Part shown: positions 11,692 to 22,016 of the stretch, in pieces | Layout: every line of letters starts with the position of its first letter | How positions within the stretch are numbered: the first letter of the stretch is position 1 | NCBI GenBank assembly: GCA_030077755.1 | Contig: JAQJZZ010000015.1 | Coordinates: forward strand, 1,798,001-1,862,000 | Direction of reading: 5' to 3' | Source of the DNA: Filosporella fistucella | Lineage: Eukaryota; Ascomycota; Leotiomycetes; Helotiales | DNA: 64,000 bases | The notes under the pieces: model-generated | What the model saw: the letters and a program-made list of their open reading frames with translations, nothing else | Databases searched by the model: none | What the model was told of the DNA's origin: nothing | Position numbers and translations under genes: made by a program

Positions 11692-12638
11692 AGCCACGAC
11701 TTCATTCCGAACATGCACACCTCAGAAAAGTCAAACAGAAGAGAAAGAGGGAGGATGGAGAAGCTTTAGAAACAATCTTCTTCCTTCATTGGCGAAAGCA
11801 GAAGGCAAAAATGGGGAGCTAGGAGGATAGCAGAGGATAGCAGAGATTGACAAAGAAAGCTCCCATTCGTTACTACGATGTATGGGAGGGTTGCATATCA
11901 CCGGCGCGCGCGACCGAGTAGAATTATTGAAGTGCCAATGACATGCAGCAAGCTGTCTCTTGACAGCGGGTATGCGATGTAGCGAGAGGCTGATGATTGC
12001 AGAAGTCTGAGTTTGGGAGACTTGGCTGGTCCGGATTTCTGAGCGGATTGAAGGGGCGGCCAATTGATAGGATGTGGTGAACGTTAACCGCTGACCGTCA
12101 GTAGCGGGTGCCCGAAAAGAGCTGCTGCATGGCATGCGAATGGCTGGAATCTTTTTATACCTTTCACCTGATATTACCACTTACCGCCAATGATATTGAT
12201 ATACTATTGAATTCCGCTCGGACTTGAAGCATTGTCTGGAAATAGTTGAGATGGTAGTTTGTGTATTTTGGTGAAGGTGTTCATGAGAGAGATTGAAGGA
12301 TGAAAGAAGGTGATGAAGAAGACTGGGAACGGGACACGAGGATGTGAACTACTTTCTAGGCGCCGCTCGACAAGGCGAGGGTGGTGGGGCAGTGAGTTCT
12401 GATCTGTACGCTGCAACGGGTATTACTTAGCACTACCGGAACTGGTCTTGGCTGCCGTACCATCGTGAGAATAATCCTCAGCTTCTAGTGATCGTAGATA
12501 ATAGTTCAGGTACCGTTGCTCGCATAGGAACTTCAAGCTCTTGAGAGCGACTTCCTAGTGTCTTGTATTACGCGCTTTTCTAGTTTGCAGTCTGTTATCT
12601 CTGCATCATGTTTAATAACCAACTGCCTTACGAGGTTA

Positions 12639-12669
12639 CGAGCCTAATCGCATAAGTCTGTGCGATCAG
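12639..12669 (+). repeat. left terminal inverted repeat of the MITE
   Basis: 31 bp, matching the reverse complement of 12869-12899 at 30 of 31 positions. Confidence 0.85.
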
Positions 12670-12868
12670 GTTGGTTTTCAGGCTCTCGAACTTCAAACTC
12701 CTCTCTTTTAATTACTTATTAAAAAATAACTTTAAACTCGAATCATTTAGGGCTCGGATCCGTGACTTGGGAGGAGCCGGGGTTTATAGTTCTTAATTAT
12801 TATAGGGAACTAACTAACTTTTGAAAAGTCGATTTTCTCCACATGGCATATTTTCTATCCGTTTGGCA

Positions 12869-12899
12869 CTGATCGCACAGACTTACGCGATTAGGCTCG
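12869..12899 (-). repeat. right terminal inverted repeat of the MITE
   Basis: 31 bp. The single difference from the left arm is A versus G after CCTAATCGC when both are read from the outer end. Confidence 0.85.
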
Positions 12900-14434
12900 T
12901 TACTGTAGGTCCTCGACGCTATTATTGGTGCTTTGGACACGCAAAGGCAAGCTGCTTAGAGAGTACGAGTACATACCTAAAGATGCATACCCAGAGAGGT
13001 AGGTAAGTAAGTGCCAGGTGACCATTCCAAAGACACTATACTTAACCCACAAACCACATATTGTACTATCAGGGATAGCCAATACCTTTAGCTTCTTGAC
13101 CCCATCACTGAGAATCGATACAAAGATATTTATTCGCCAGAAAACAATTTGTAGGACTGTGCTTGAGAAGATGTTCTACAAATAACTGGTGTCATGCTGT
13201 TTTCATTGCATCAATTGTCGAAACGACTAATTATCTATCCGACTATCTGGAGCTGGATTCTTAGACATACATTATTTGAAAAGCGGACATAAGACATCAG
13301 AAAAACTCGCTGCCAAAAACAGTTATGTGTACTGGACCTTAGATACTAATTTGTATATCGTGTTGCCATCCTATGACTTTATGTTTCGTTCTCGAAGAGT
13401 TGAGCTGATGAGACCTTGGAGTATTGCATATATTATGACCAAAATGCATTACCACAAACCCAGCTGTCGGATTTCATGTCATCATGGTTGGCGGTTGGAA
13501 GCAGTGCCAGAGGACATTGGTCACATGATTTCACTTCCAATCTACCTACCGGGCACTTCACATTTGCTAAAGAGAATGAAAGCACCTTAATAATCGCTAT
13601 CAATGGCATACCATAGAAAAGAGAGAACAAACCACTAAATTCAAGCTACGCAGCTATCTCACTCCGGCGAAGGTCACGCTCGTGACTGAGCCTATCCTCA
13701 ATCACCTGAACCCACTCTCCAGACACTTCTTCCTTTTGGCGGGAAAGATGAAGGCACTAAGATGCCAAATCATCGTGATGATTCAACGTGCTGCGTCTGT
13801 TACCCTTGATACGTCAAAAGAGTGGACGAAAATTTACAGCCACTTAAGAAGCTGCTAGCTGACCTCAACGTCTAACACCTCGGCGGAAATTGCTGACCAT
13901 GCAGAAATCTGCTCCTCACTTCACGTACCCAATCTGTTACCATATCCTTCTCAGACGACTTTTGAAGGACATATTCTTAGTCCAGATCTTCAGGGATATC
14001 GCGTGGACCTCCCTGTGCAAACAGACTCTGAAGATCCTATGTTTGGACCGGAGTTACAATGTACGTTGAACTTTTCATGTTTGTTTCTTGTGCGGTTTCA
14101 CATTCGAGAATATTGACCGGGATTGCGTGCGATGTTCTAGGCTCAGATGGCCGAGGAGATCGAGAGACGCCACCGGAAAAATATAATAGATATTGTGCGG
14201 GGAACGTGGGCAAGTAGCCATAAATGGAAATACGAGAAGATGGTAGCATCGTGAGAAATAAGTGACATGTTGTTGACAGAAAATGCCTTAACTATCTCGA
14301 GTCGAATTTGGGATTGAGTTGAATAGCATATCGACTAGAAACCCCTGGGAAAGATTTGGTGTTGCTCGATTGTTGATCTTCTCTGGTTTGAATCTAGCGA
14401 CGCACGAGCGAAAAGCTTGTCTCGTCTAAGACAG

Positions 14435-14466
14435 CCTTCGACCTTCGACTTTCGACTTTCGACTTC
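14435..14466 (+). repeat. 7-bp tandem repeat (CYTTCGA)n
   Basis: Four full units (CCTTCGA twice, CTTTCGA twice) plus a partial unit. It lies in the gene-free stretch about 750 bp ahead of the GH92 start. No function is evident. Confidence 0.7.
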
Positions 14467-15218
14467 AAAATCTGGTCGTTTCCTTACTCCTTTCCTCTCC
14501 TCCCTGCAGGAGCCATTCTCCCTCTCTCGACAAGGGCTTTCTCCCCCACCATTGTGCTAAACAAACAATCTGCACATTTGCCGGCACCATTGATACACAC
14601 TTGCAGTTCCACCCTTCTGACTGGCGGCTAATTTCGAAGACTGAGGTAAAGTTATGGCGTTGTTACGTGCTGGGGCTGGAAATCTTACCACACTTTTTCG
14701 AAAATATGTGCACGCACCTGAACTTTCGATGCAATCTAGACACATTCCGGAGTGCTTCAGGTCGACTGATCCCTCGTAAAGTGCTCCACAGTCGGTTGTA
14801 TAAGGGAAGTCGTTTCTGCCAGTTACCTATGTATTCACTTTTCTTCTGTATTCTGTGATTGGAGATGCACGAGGTCTCACACCCACTTCGACGCAAGCGT
14901 TCTTTCCGAGAAATTGTACAAGCGAAGCCGTTTGTTTCTCCGGCCTCATTTTCTTCCCTCTTGTTACAAGCCTTCTTCACCTGTTCTTTTGCCTCTACTT
15001 CCAGTTGCCACCTGTGTATACCATTCTCCACAAATGACAGTATACTGTGACAGTTAATGCATCACAACATATTCACTACAAAAGTCTACAAGTAGAAGAC
15101 AACACTTGTTTGGCAGCAGCGACTCTTAAACCACGCACCTTAGCGGACCCAGATCCATTATGGAAGTGCGAGTTCCACAAACATCATTAAATTCCACACT
15201 CCAACTTCCGTTTCTACG

Positions 15219-18068
15219 ATGTCTCTTTCTGCCACCTTAATCTATCTTCTGGTGGCTGTAACAAGAGCGCAGTCAACAGATCTTACACAATATGTTCTAC
15301 CGTCTGTAAGTGGCACACCTTCAACACCAACTACTTTGCTTATACTTTAGACCGGTGCTGCAAATGGTGGCAATACTTTCTCTGGGGTCTCGATGCCTTT
15401 CGGCATGGTGAAACTAGGTGCAGATGTCTTCTTTGGTGCCGACTCTTACTCGGGAAATGTTCCAATCGGGAATTTCACAGGCTTCTCCATGATGCATGAA
15501 TCAGGAACTGGAGGTGCTCCCAAATACGGCGTGGTGTCTCAAATGCCAGTTATTGGTAACATCGAGAACCCTTTGGATGATCATAACGACACGAGAAGTG
15601 CCCCGGACAATACAACCGTTGGTTATTACCGAGCATCTTTAGGGTCCGGTATCACTGTTGAACTCAGTGCCACGAGCCGAGCAGGGTTTTTCCAGTACAC
15701 ATTTCCAACCGGAAATCAGGCGAATGTATTGATTGATGTTTCACATGTTTTACCAAGTTATCGAAAGATGGGACTATCACAGAACTACCTCGGTGGAAAT
15801 ATCACCACATCGCAAAACCACTACGAGGGTTATGGCGATTACGACAATGGCTGGAATCGGGCTCCGAAATGGAGGATATACTTTTGTGGTTATTTTGACA
15901 CTCCTGGAACAACGAAGACGTTTGTCGGCCAGAATAAAAGTGGCAGTGCAATCGACCAGTATGGCACAGCTTCAAACGTGATTTCAACAGCGCGCTTAGG
16001 GGCAGTCTTCAGTTTCAACGCTTCCGCTGTTACCTCTCGTGTCGGTATATCCTTCATCTCGGCTTCTCAGGCATGCTCCAATGTCAATTCGCAAATCCCC
16101 TTGGGCACAACGCTTTCACAGCTCACCTCAAATGCTAGAAAGACATGGAATGATGAGGTTCTCTCCAAAGTTACTACGACAGAAATAGATGAAGACAACC
16201 TTCGACTGCTATATACGTCCATGTATCATATGCACTTACTGCCATCAAACCGAACCGGAGAGAACCCGCTTTGGAAATCATCCGAGCCCTATTACGATGA
16301 TACATTTACGACCTGGGACCTTTTCCGATGTACTTTCCCTCTATTTCAAATATTTCAGCCTCACATGTACGAGGAATATATCAGATCCTTAATTGACATC
16401 TTTCGATTTGAAGGTTACATGCCAGATGCCCGGTCTTCCAATTACAATGGCGCTACTCAGGGTGGTTCAAACTCGGACAATGTGCTTGCCGATGCATATG
16501 TGAAAGGCGTCCGTGGGGCAGTGGACTGGGCTACTGGTTATAGTGCTATGGTGAAGAATGCTGAAGTTACTCCCACAAATAATAATGATCCCCGCGATCT
16601 TTCCTCTTCGACGAAAGAAGGCCGTGGAGCACTTCCGGACTGGTTAGAACTTGGATACATAACGCCTAAATATGGTCGCTCAGTCACTAGAGCTATTGAA
16701 TATTCTGTGAATGATTTCTCCCTCTACCAGGTAGCTAGCGGGCTGGGAAAGGCTGCAGATGCCAAAAAGTACGTCTCGCGGTCCAGAAATTGGAGGAATC
16801 ACTGGAATCCTACAGCTACAGCTTTAAACCTCACTGGATTCATGGTCCCTCGTACCAGAGATGGTTTTGTTGCTCAAGATATATTGTCATGTGGCGGCTG
16901 CTATTGGGCGGATGCTTACTATGAAGCTCTTCCATGGGAGTATAGCTTCAATGCTCATCATGACATGAATACTCTTATTGCTCTCTCTGGCGGTCCGGAG
17001 AATTTCATTTCTCGTCTCGAAATGACTTTCACGCCTGGTATCAATACATCGGGTCGCTCTGGAGGGTTTAACAACACAATTTTCAATCCTGGCAATGAAC
17101 CAAGCTTCACAACACCATATCTATATAATTTTGTGGGCAGGCAAGATCTCAGTGTCAAGCGAAGTAGATATATTGCACAGAGTTATTACTCACCCACACC
17201 TGGAGGACTGCCCGGGAATAGCGACGCAGGAGCAATGGAATCTTGGTTGATCTGGAATATGCTCGGTCTTTATCCTGTTACAGGACAGACCACGTTTCTC
17301 ATCGGCTCTCCTTGGTTCTCCAATACAACTATCTCTCTAGATTCCGGAAAGACTTTGAAGATGACGGCAGTGGGGGGTACCAACACATCGTTTTATGTCC
17401 AAAGCCTGACTGTAAATGGGAAGCAGTGGACACAAGCATGGGTAACATATGACGAGATATTCTCGAATGGGGGAACTATCGACTTTATACTAGGATCTGA
17501 ACCAAAATATTGGGCAACTGGTCCAGCGCCACCAAGCCCTGCCAGCGAATTCTCGGACAGCGCAAGCCCAACAAGCATCGTGGACCCCGCGAAGGTGAGT
17601 ATGGCACCGAGTTTGGAAGTACAAGAGAAAAGACATCGAAGAAGGATATTATTGAGAAATATTGCCTTTGGATTGATGGGCCTGGCCATATTTGGAGTTG
17701 GAATTGGGAGCTGGACCGTTTGGTGGTTTTGGTGCAGCAAAGGAAAGAAATCTATTGATGATCAAATTGAGGGCAAATTGGAATCACAAGCAGGCCAGGA
17801 GTGTCAGCACAAGGAGAGCGAAAGACCTGAACTGGAAGCAAGCAAGAGGAAAGGATTCACAATCTCACGGCCGTGGAAAAGGATACTTCTAGGACTAAAG
17901 CAAACACGTAGAGGAGTAATTGTCGAACAGGAAAGCACTCAATCGACGTCCAAAAGTGATGGTAAGGACGCCAATAAGGAAAAGCTGGACTTGAAAATAG
18001 ATGTTCGTGAAGTAGGGCCTCAGCCACTGGAACCATGGACTCCAAGAGGAACGAATCTGAAGCAGTAG
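15219..18068 (+). CDS. GH92 alpha-mannosidase with C-terminal transmembrane anchor
   Basis: Two exons (15219-15305, 15351-18068) encode 934 aa. An N-terminal signal peptide of about 17 residues precedes the GH92 fold. Family signatures are present: PFGMVKLGAD, the FSMMHESGTGG motif, TWDLFRCTFPLF, NVLADAYVKGV, ALPWEYSFNAHHD (Glu559 is the candidate catalytic acid) and GNSDAGAMESW (Asp654). GH92 enzymes are calcium-dependent inverting exo-alpha-mannosidases acting on N-glycans or fungal mannans. After the catalytic region comes a dibasic stretch (KRHRRR), one hydrophobic helix (~799-825, NIAFGLMGLAIFGVGIG onward) and a ~110-residue charged tail. This suggests a type I membrane protein rather than the usual freely secreted enzyme. 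A GTGAGT at 17595 could act as an alternative splice donor. Confidence 0.92.
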
Positions 18069-18555
18069 CGGGCTGGACATCGAACGATATTTTATGACTG
18101 AACGCAGCGACTATAGTTTTTAAATTAGACTTTAGAATGAGACATTTGTCTTGAATCAAGGAAGATGAGAACAAAACTATTTCTTCTTGATGTTTCGAGT
18201 TCCAGTATTCAGCTGTGTTCGCTTGCGGAAAGGGGCAAATTTGAAAGCAAATAAGACACTAAATTATTGCCAGCAGCTTCATCTCAGCATTCGTCAACTC
18301 TTGTCACATCCCCAAATATTGCATCTCCCTCTGGAGGTTACCAGCCGCCTCCCATTTATTCATTTTCAACTAAACAATCAGCGTATTATTCCACGTGATT
18401 CAAACCTATCGGAGTACTTAGCCCGGGCATCCCGTTGACGCGATCAGCAACGTGTATCCATCGAAACCTGGAAGCACCTCATTTGAGCTCACCTCACCCT
18501 CTCCATCCACAACCACAGATCACAACGATGCCATTCCTCTGTTAATTCCACCAAG
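18069..18555. other. intergenic, GH92 3' end and LSB6 promoter
   Basis: These 487 bp lie between two genes on the same strand. They contain the LSB6 leader, pyrimidine-rich near 18485-18520. No separate feature is seen. Confidence 0.6.
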
Positions 18556-20856
18556 ATGCCCAGGGACAGACCCCCAACAACGGGTTATGCCCGTATAGCT
18601 CAAGCAGAAGACTCCGAATCCGACGATGACCTCTCTCACTCCTATGCCTCCCTACAGCCAGCATCTGCTCCACGTTTCGCATCAATCACGCAACCACGGG
18701 GTCATGGCGGAATGTATACGGATGGAGCAACATCACCTACAGCTCGCAGACCGAGAAACCGGCGGCGGATGAGGAGCAATTCGAGTGGAGTGGATATCAA
18801 GGCTATCAATGCAAGGTTGGAACGATGGGCGGATGAAATAGCAAGCAAATTCAAAATTAGCAAGGTGAAGGGGAAGACCGCAGAAGAGGAGAAACTGGAG
18901 ATTCATCACTCCGTATTCCAAGCACCCGAAGGTGTCAGGCCGGCGACGGCTGAGACGCTGGCTTCCGACGTTGACCAAGGACGGATGTCGAAAGCGGAAT
19001 TCGATGAAGTAGTTGAGAGTGTCAGGGTGGCGATTGAGCAAGGCATGCATCCGAAGATGATTTCACAAGGCAGCTCCGGTTCATACTTCGCGAGGAATAG
19101 TGATGGGAAAGTGGTGGGAGTATTCAAGCCCAAGGATGAAGAGCCATATGCAGCTGGCAATCCAAAATGGAACAAGTGGATACACAGGAATTTGTTTCCA
19201 TGTTTCTTTGGCAGAGCCTGTCTAATTCCGAATCTGAGCTATGTTTCGGAAGCTGCAGCATACACGTTGGATTGCAGGTTGCGAACGAATTTGGTTCCTT
19301 ATACAGATATTGTGCACTTATCTTCGAAAAGCTTCCACTACGACTTCTGGGCTCGCAGGAATTTCTACAGAAAGAGGAAGCCATTTCCGCCGAAAGTAGG
19401 TAGTTTTCAGGTTTTCTTGAAAGGATTTAAGGACGCAAACATATTCCTAAGGGAGAATCCTTGGCCTGACCATTTAAATGTTGGCTACAGGCCCACGGAT
19501 ACACCTAAGAAGAAGAAGAAGCCCTGGAAAGAGACATGCAGACCAAATGGCGCCCAGTCGGACGATGAAGATGATGAGCCGAACAACTCGACACCTCCTC
19601 TGGAAGGGCAAAGCAGGCGTTTTGTGTGGACAGATGCTTTACAGCAGTCGTTTAGGGAAGAACTGGAGAAGCTAGTCATTTTGGATTATATCATGCGGAA
19701 TACTGACAGAGGATTGGACAACTGGATGATCAAGGTGGATTGGGAGAATCAAGATGTTTCTATCGTCTCAGAACCCCCGCAAATGAATGGTGGTAGAAAA
19801 GATGAGCCATCTCCAAGACTAGTTCATACTGATGGCACGGCCTTGGAGTCAAATCCATATCGTTTCCAGCAACCTATGGAAGCGACCAGCAGATCCGTCA
19901 CACCTTCGAGAATGGGTGGCCCAACAATGTCTATAGGCGCTATTGATAATAGTCTTTCATGGCCTTGGAAGCATCCTGATGCATGGAGAAGCTTCCCATT
20001 CGGCTGGCTTTTCTTACCGGTGTCACTCATCGGACAGCCATTTTCTCAAAAGACCAGGGACCACTTCTTACCCTTGTTGACCTCCAAGCAGTGGTGGAGT
20101 GAAACCCAACTTGAACTGCGGAGAGTCTTCAGCCAAGATGCTGATTTTCAAGAGAGGATGTTTGCGCGTCAAATTGCAGTCATGAAAGGACAAGCTTGGA
20201 ATGTTGTCGAGACCCTGAAATTGGCGGACCACGGGCCTCTAGAACTCACACGCCGAGCCAGGGTTTGTGTCTGGGATGATCTGGTGGATATTCCCGTGGC
20301 AGTCCCGATGCGCATGCCATCTGCTGAAATGCGTCGACGACACGAAATGGGCCTTAACAAAGATCTCCACGAGACCGAAGAAATGGACATATCAGCGGCA
20401 AATTCATCGGCACCCCAACCTGATCTCCTAGGACTTGCCAGCCCACCTGCTGATCTTCCAAATCCAAATCGTTTCGAACTTGCCTCTCCCCGACCAAGTG
20501 AAGATGGAGGATTTGAATCGCCGGAGAGCCCGGCTGAAGTTATGAATATAGGGATTGGACGAGATGGCAATCCTCGCGGTCAAGTCAAATTCTCGGATCG
20601 GCCACAGTATCACCATACCAGAGGTAGGATGAGTTATGATGGCCCTTCGTCGAGGTTACCTCCTCCCAGAACGGAAGGCAGGAGATTTAGTTTCTCAACT
20701 GGGAAAAAGAAGGTCCCAATGATGTACGATGGAGATGATTTGGAGGGAGATTTAGGTTATGCTGCCGCCGAGGGGATGGAAGGGAATCAGAGAAAAGTCA
20801 TCGTGGAGCGGTTGGAAACTGTGAAGAGTAAGAATCCAGTCTTTACTTGGTGTTAG
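18556..20856 (+). CDS. LSB6: type II phosphatidylinositol 4-kinase (Lsb6)
   Basis: Intronless gene for 766 aa. Type II PI 4-kinases make PI4P on vacuolar, endosomal and plasma membranes. The kinase region (~165-560) shows SSGSYFARN (nucleotide loop), GVFKPKDEEPYAAGNPKW with the catalytic lysine, NLFPCFFGRACL with the cysteine-rich palmitoylation-type motif, and LDYIMRNTDRGLDNWMIK, the catalytic loop with R-N-T-D-R-G-L-D-N-W. An acidic/basic insert (~315-345, KKKKKPWKE then EDDE) lies between the lobes. The N-terminus (~1-90) and C-terminus (~600-766) are Ser/Pro/Arg-rich and probably disordered. It is about 160 residues longer than yeast Lsb6, mainly in these tails. Confidence 0.95.
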   Translation: MPRDRPPTTGYARIAQAEDSESDDDLSHSYASLQPASAPRFASITQPRGHGGMYTDGATSPTARRPRNRRRMRSNSSGVDIKAINARLERWADEIASKFKISKVKGKTAEEEKLEIHHSVFQAPEGVRPATAETLASDVDQGRMSKAEFDEVVESVRVAIEQGMHPKMISQGSSGSYFARNSDGKVVGVFKPKDEEPYAAGNPKWNKWIHRNLFPCFFGRACLIPNLSYVSEAAAYTLDCRLRTNLVPYTDIVHLSSKSFHYDFWARRNFYRKRKPFPPKVGSFQVFLKGFKDANIFLRENPWPDHLNVGYRPTDTPKKKKKPWKETCRPNGAQSDDEDDEPNNSTPPLEGQSRRFVWTDALQQSFREELEKLVILDYIMRNTDRGLDNWMIKVDWENQDVSIVSEPPQMNGGRKDEPSPRLVHTDGTALESNPYRFQQPMEATSRSVTPSRMGGPTMSIGAIDNSLSWPWKHPDAWRSFPFGWLFLPVSLIGQPFSQKTRDHFLPLLTSKQWWSETQLELRRVFSQDADFQERMFARQIAVMKGQAWNVVETLKLADHGPLELTRRARVCVWDDLVDIPVAVPMRMPSAEMRRRHEMGLNKDLHETEEMDISAANSSAPQPDLLGLASPPADLPNPNRFELASPRPSEDGGFESPESPAEVMNIGIGRDGNPRGQVKFSDRPQYHHTRGRMSYDGPSSRLPPPRTEGRRFSFSTGKKKVPMMYDGDDLEGDLGYAAAEGMEGNQRKVIVERLETVKSKNPVFTWC

Positions 20857-22016
20857 AGGAAACGAGGCGCTTCCTAGGATATAAAGGTTTAGAAGAAAAG
20901 GTGGGAGGCGAAAAGACAACAGATGTATGGATGTATTATAGTACAGTATGCAACTGAGAACAGGCAGCATAAGGAGCGGGCGTTATTCGGCGATGAGTAC
21001 GATTACATATCTACAGGCATCTAATGGAATATTCGATGGAATTTCATGTTTATGTTTCATTGTCCGGTGTGAAACTTGCCCATCTTTGGTCGGCGCAAAT
21101 GATTACTCAAAGTTGATGGCAAAATGACTCTTACCAGTGAGACGTTGGCATCCTGGCACTTTTGGGCTTTAAGTTACGAATGTGGCAATGAAATGCCCCT
21201 TGGTTTCCAAGATCAACAGACTTGATAGATAGCATTTTCAAGTGGCTGCATAACAGTTCTGGGTAAAGTTGTAGACTTAGAAATTGATATTGCCAATACA
21301 CAGCTTGGTAATATTTGCAGGTTGTCTGACAACAAAAAATTGCTTCTCTGTAGACAAACATGGCGCAGTAATAATGGTGCACCTGTTTATACCACCCATC
21401 AAATTTTAGCTACCTAACATTTATCCAGATTGAGTGAAGTGAAGTGATAGTCAGTGTACAACGAGTGTCGGGTCTTCTTGCCCTTCTAATCTCGAAATGT
21501 TGACATAGTCTATTGCCATTCCCTAACAATTCATGACAATTTAATTGCGCTAGGCAAATCAGTCATAAAGGTAGCATGGCGAATTCTTACCAGATCATAC
21601 ACTAAAGAGTTCACATTTTGAACACCCGCCGAATATTTTCATCCCTTTGTCAACTTCGCTGACTCATCGTACTCGGAATCCCGCCTCTGAACTCAAATCT
21701 TATCGCATCGGCGCGGATCACAATACGCCATACTGTACCTCCATCTCTGATTTCTCATACAGCCCACAAACCCACGCTCTCTTGTCCTTTGCTTAGCAAT
21801 ACCCGCGCATAGATTCAAGTTCAAGTTTTCCATCTTTGTTTCTCGGTCTATCCTACCCGGTCTAACAAATCTTCATGAGTCCAGGTTCAGCTCGCCCCTC
21901 GCGCAAGACGTTTGCCCCGATTGCTTGAAGACAAACGGCGCACGAATATCGCACAACCCGCTGCATGCGCTGGTAACTTGAAGGAAGTTTTCACGGGGCA
22001 CTGCGGTCTCGCAGCC
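20857..22016. other. intergenic
   Basis: This 1.16-kb stretch holds the LSB6 3' UTR and the promoter and leader of the SNF2 gene. A TTG-led open frame from 21912 joins the downstream gene in frame but starts without ATG. No other gene is seen. Confidence 0.6.

Larger units (their letters stand above)
12639..12899. mobile_element. MITE-like element with 31-bp terminal inverted repeats and TTA target duplication
   Basis: The left terminus 12639-12669 begins CGAGCCTAATCGC; the right terminus 12869-12899 is its reverse complement with one mismatch in 31 bases. Both ends are flanked by TTA (12636-12638 and 12900-12902). The 3-bp TWA target duplication is typical of PIF/Harbinger elements. The 261-bp element has an AT-rich interior and no coding capacity, as expected of a non-autonomous miniature element. 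No second copy is visible in the window, so mobility is inferred from structure only. Confidence 0.8.
11692..15218. other. 3.5-kb gene-free region
   Basis: No convincing coding exon is seen on either strand. The stretch holds the 5' flank of the Ser/Pro-rich gene, a MITE-like element (12639-12899), a 7-bp tandem repeat (14435-14466) and the 5' flank of the GH92 gene. Short open frames here have no family resemblance or splice continuity. Confidence 0.55.

Noticed and set aside
12639..12899. RIP-mutated transposon fragment
   Set aside because: The ends are nearly identical and there is no evident C-to-T excess; the structure is that of an intact miniature element.
17595..17660. Intron beginning at GTGAGT in the GH92 gene
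   Set aside because: The frame stays open and encodes a basic motif plus hydrophobic helix, which argues for coding sequence; alternative splicing is left as an open point in the findings.
21912..22016. 35-residue extension of the SNF2-RING protein
   Set aside because: The frame starts with TTG; the first ATG is at 22017.
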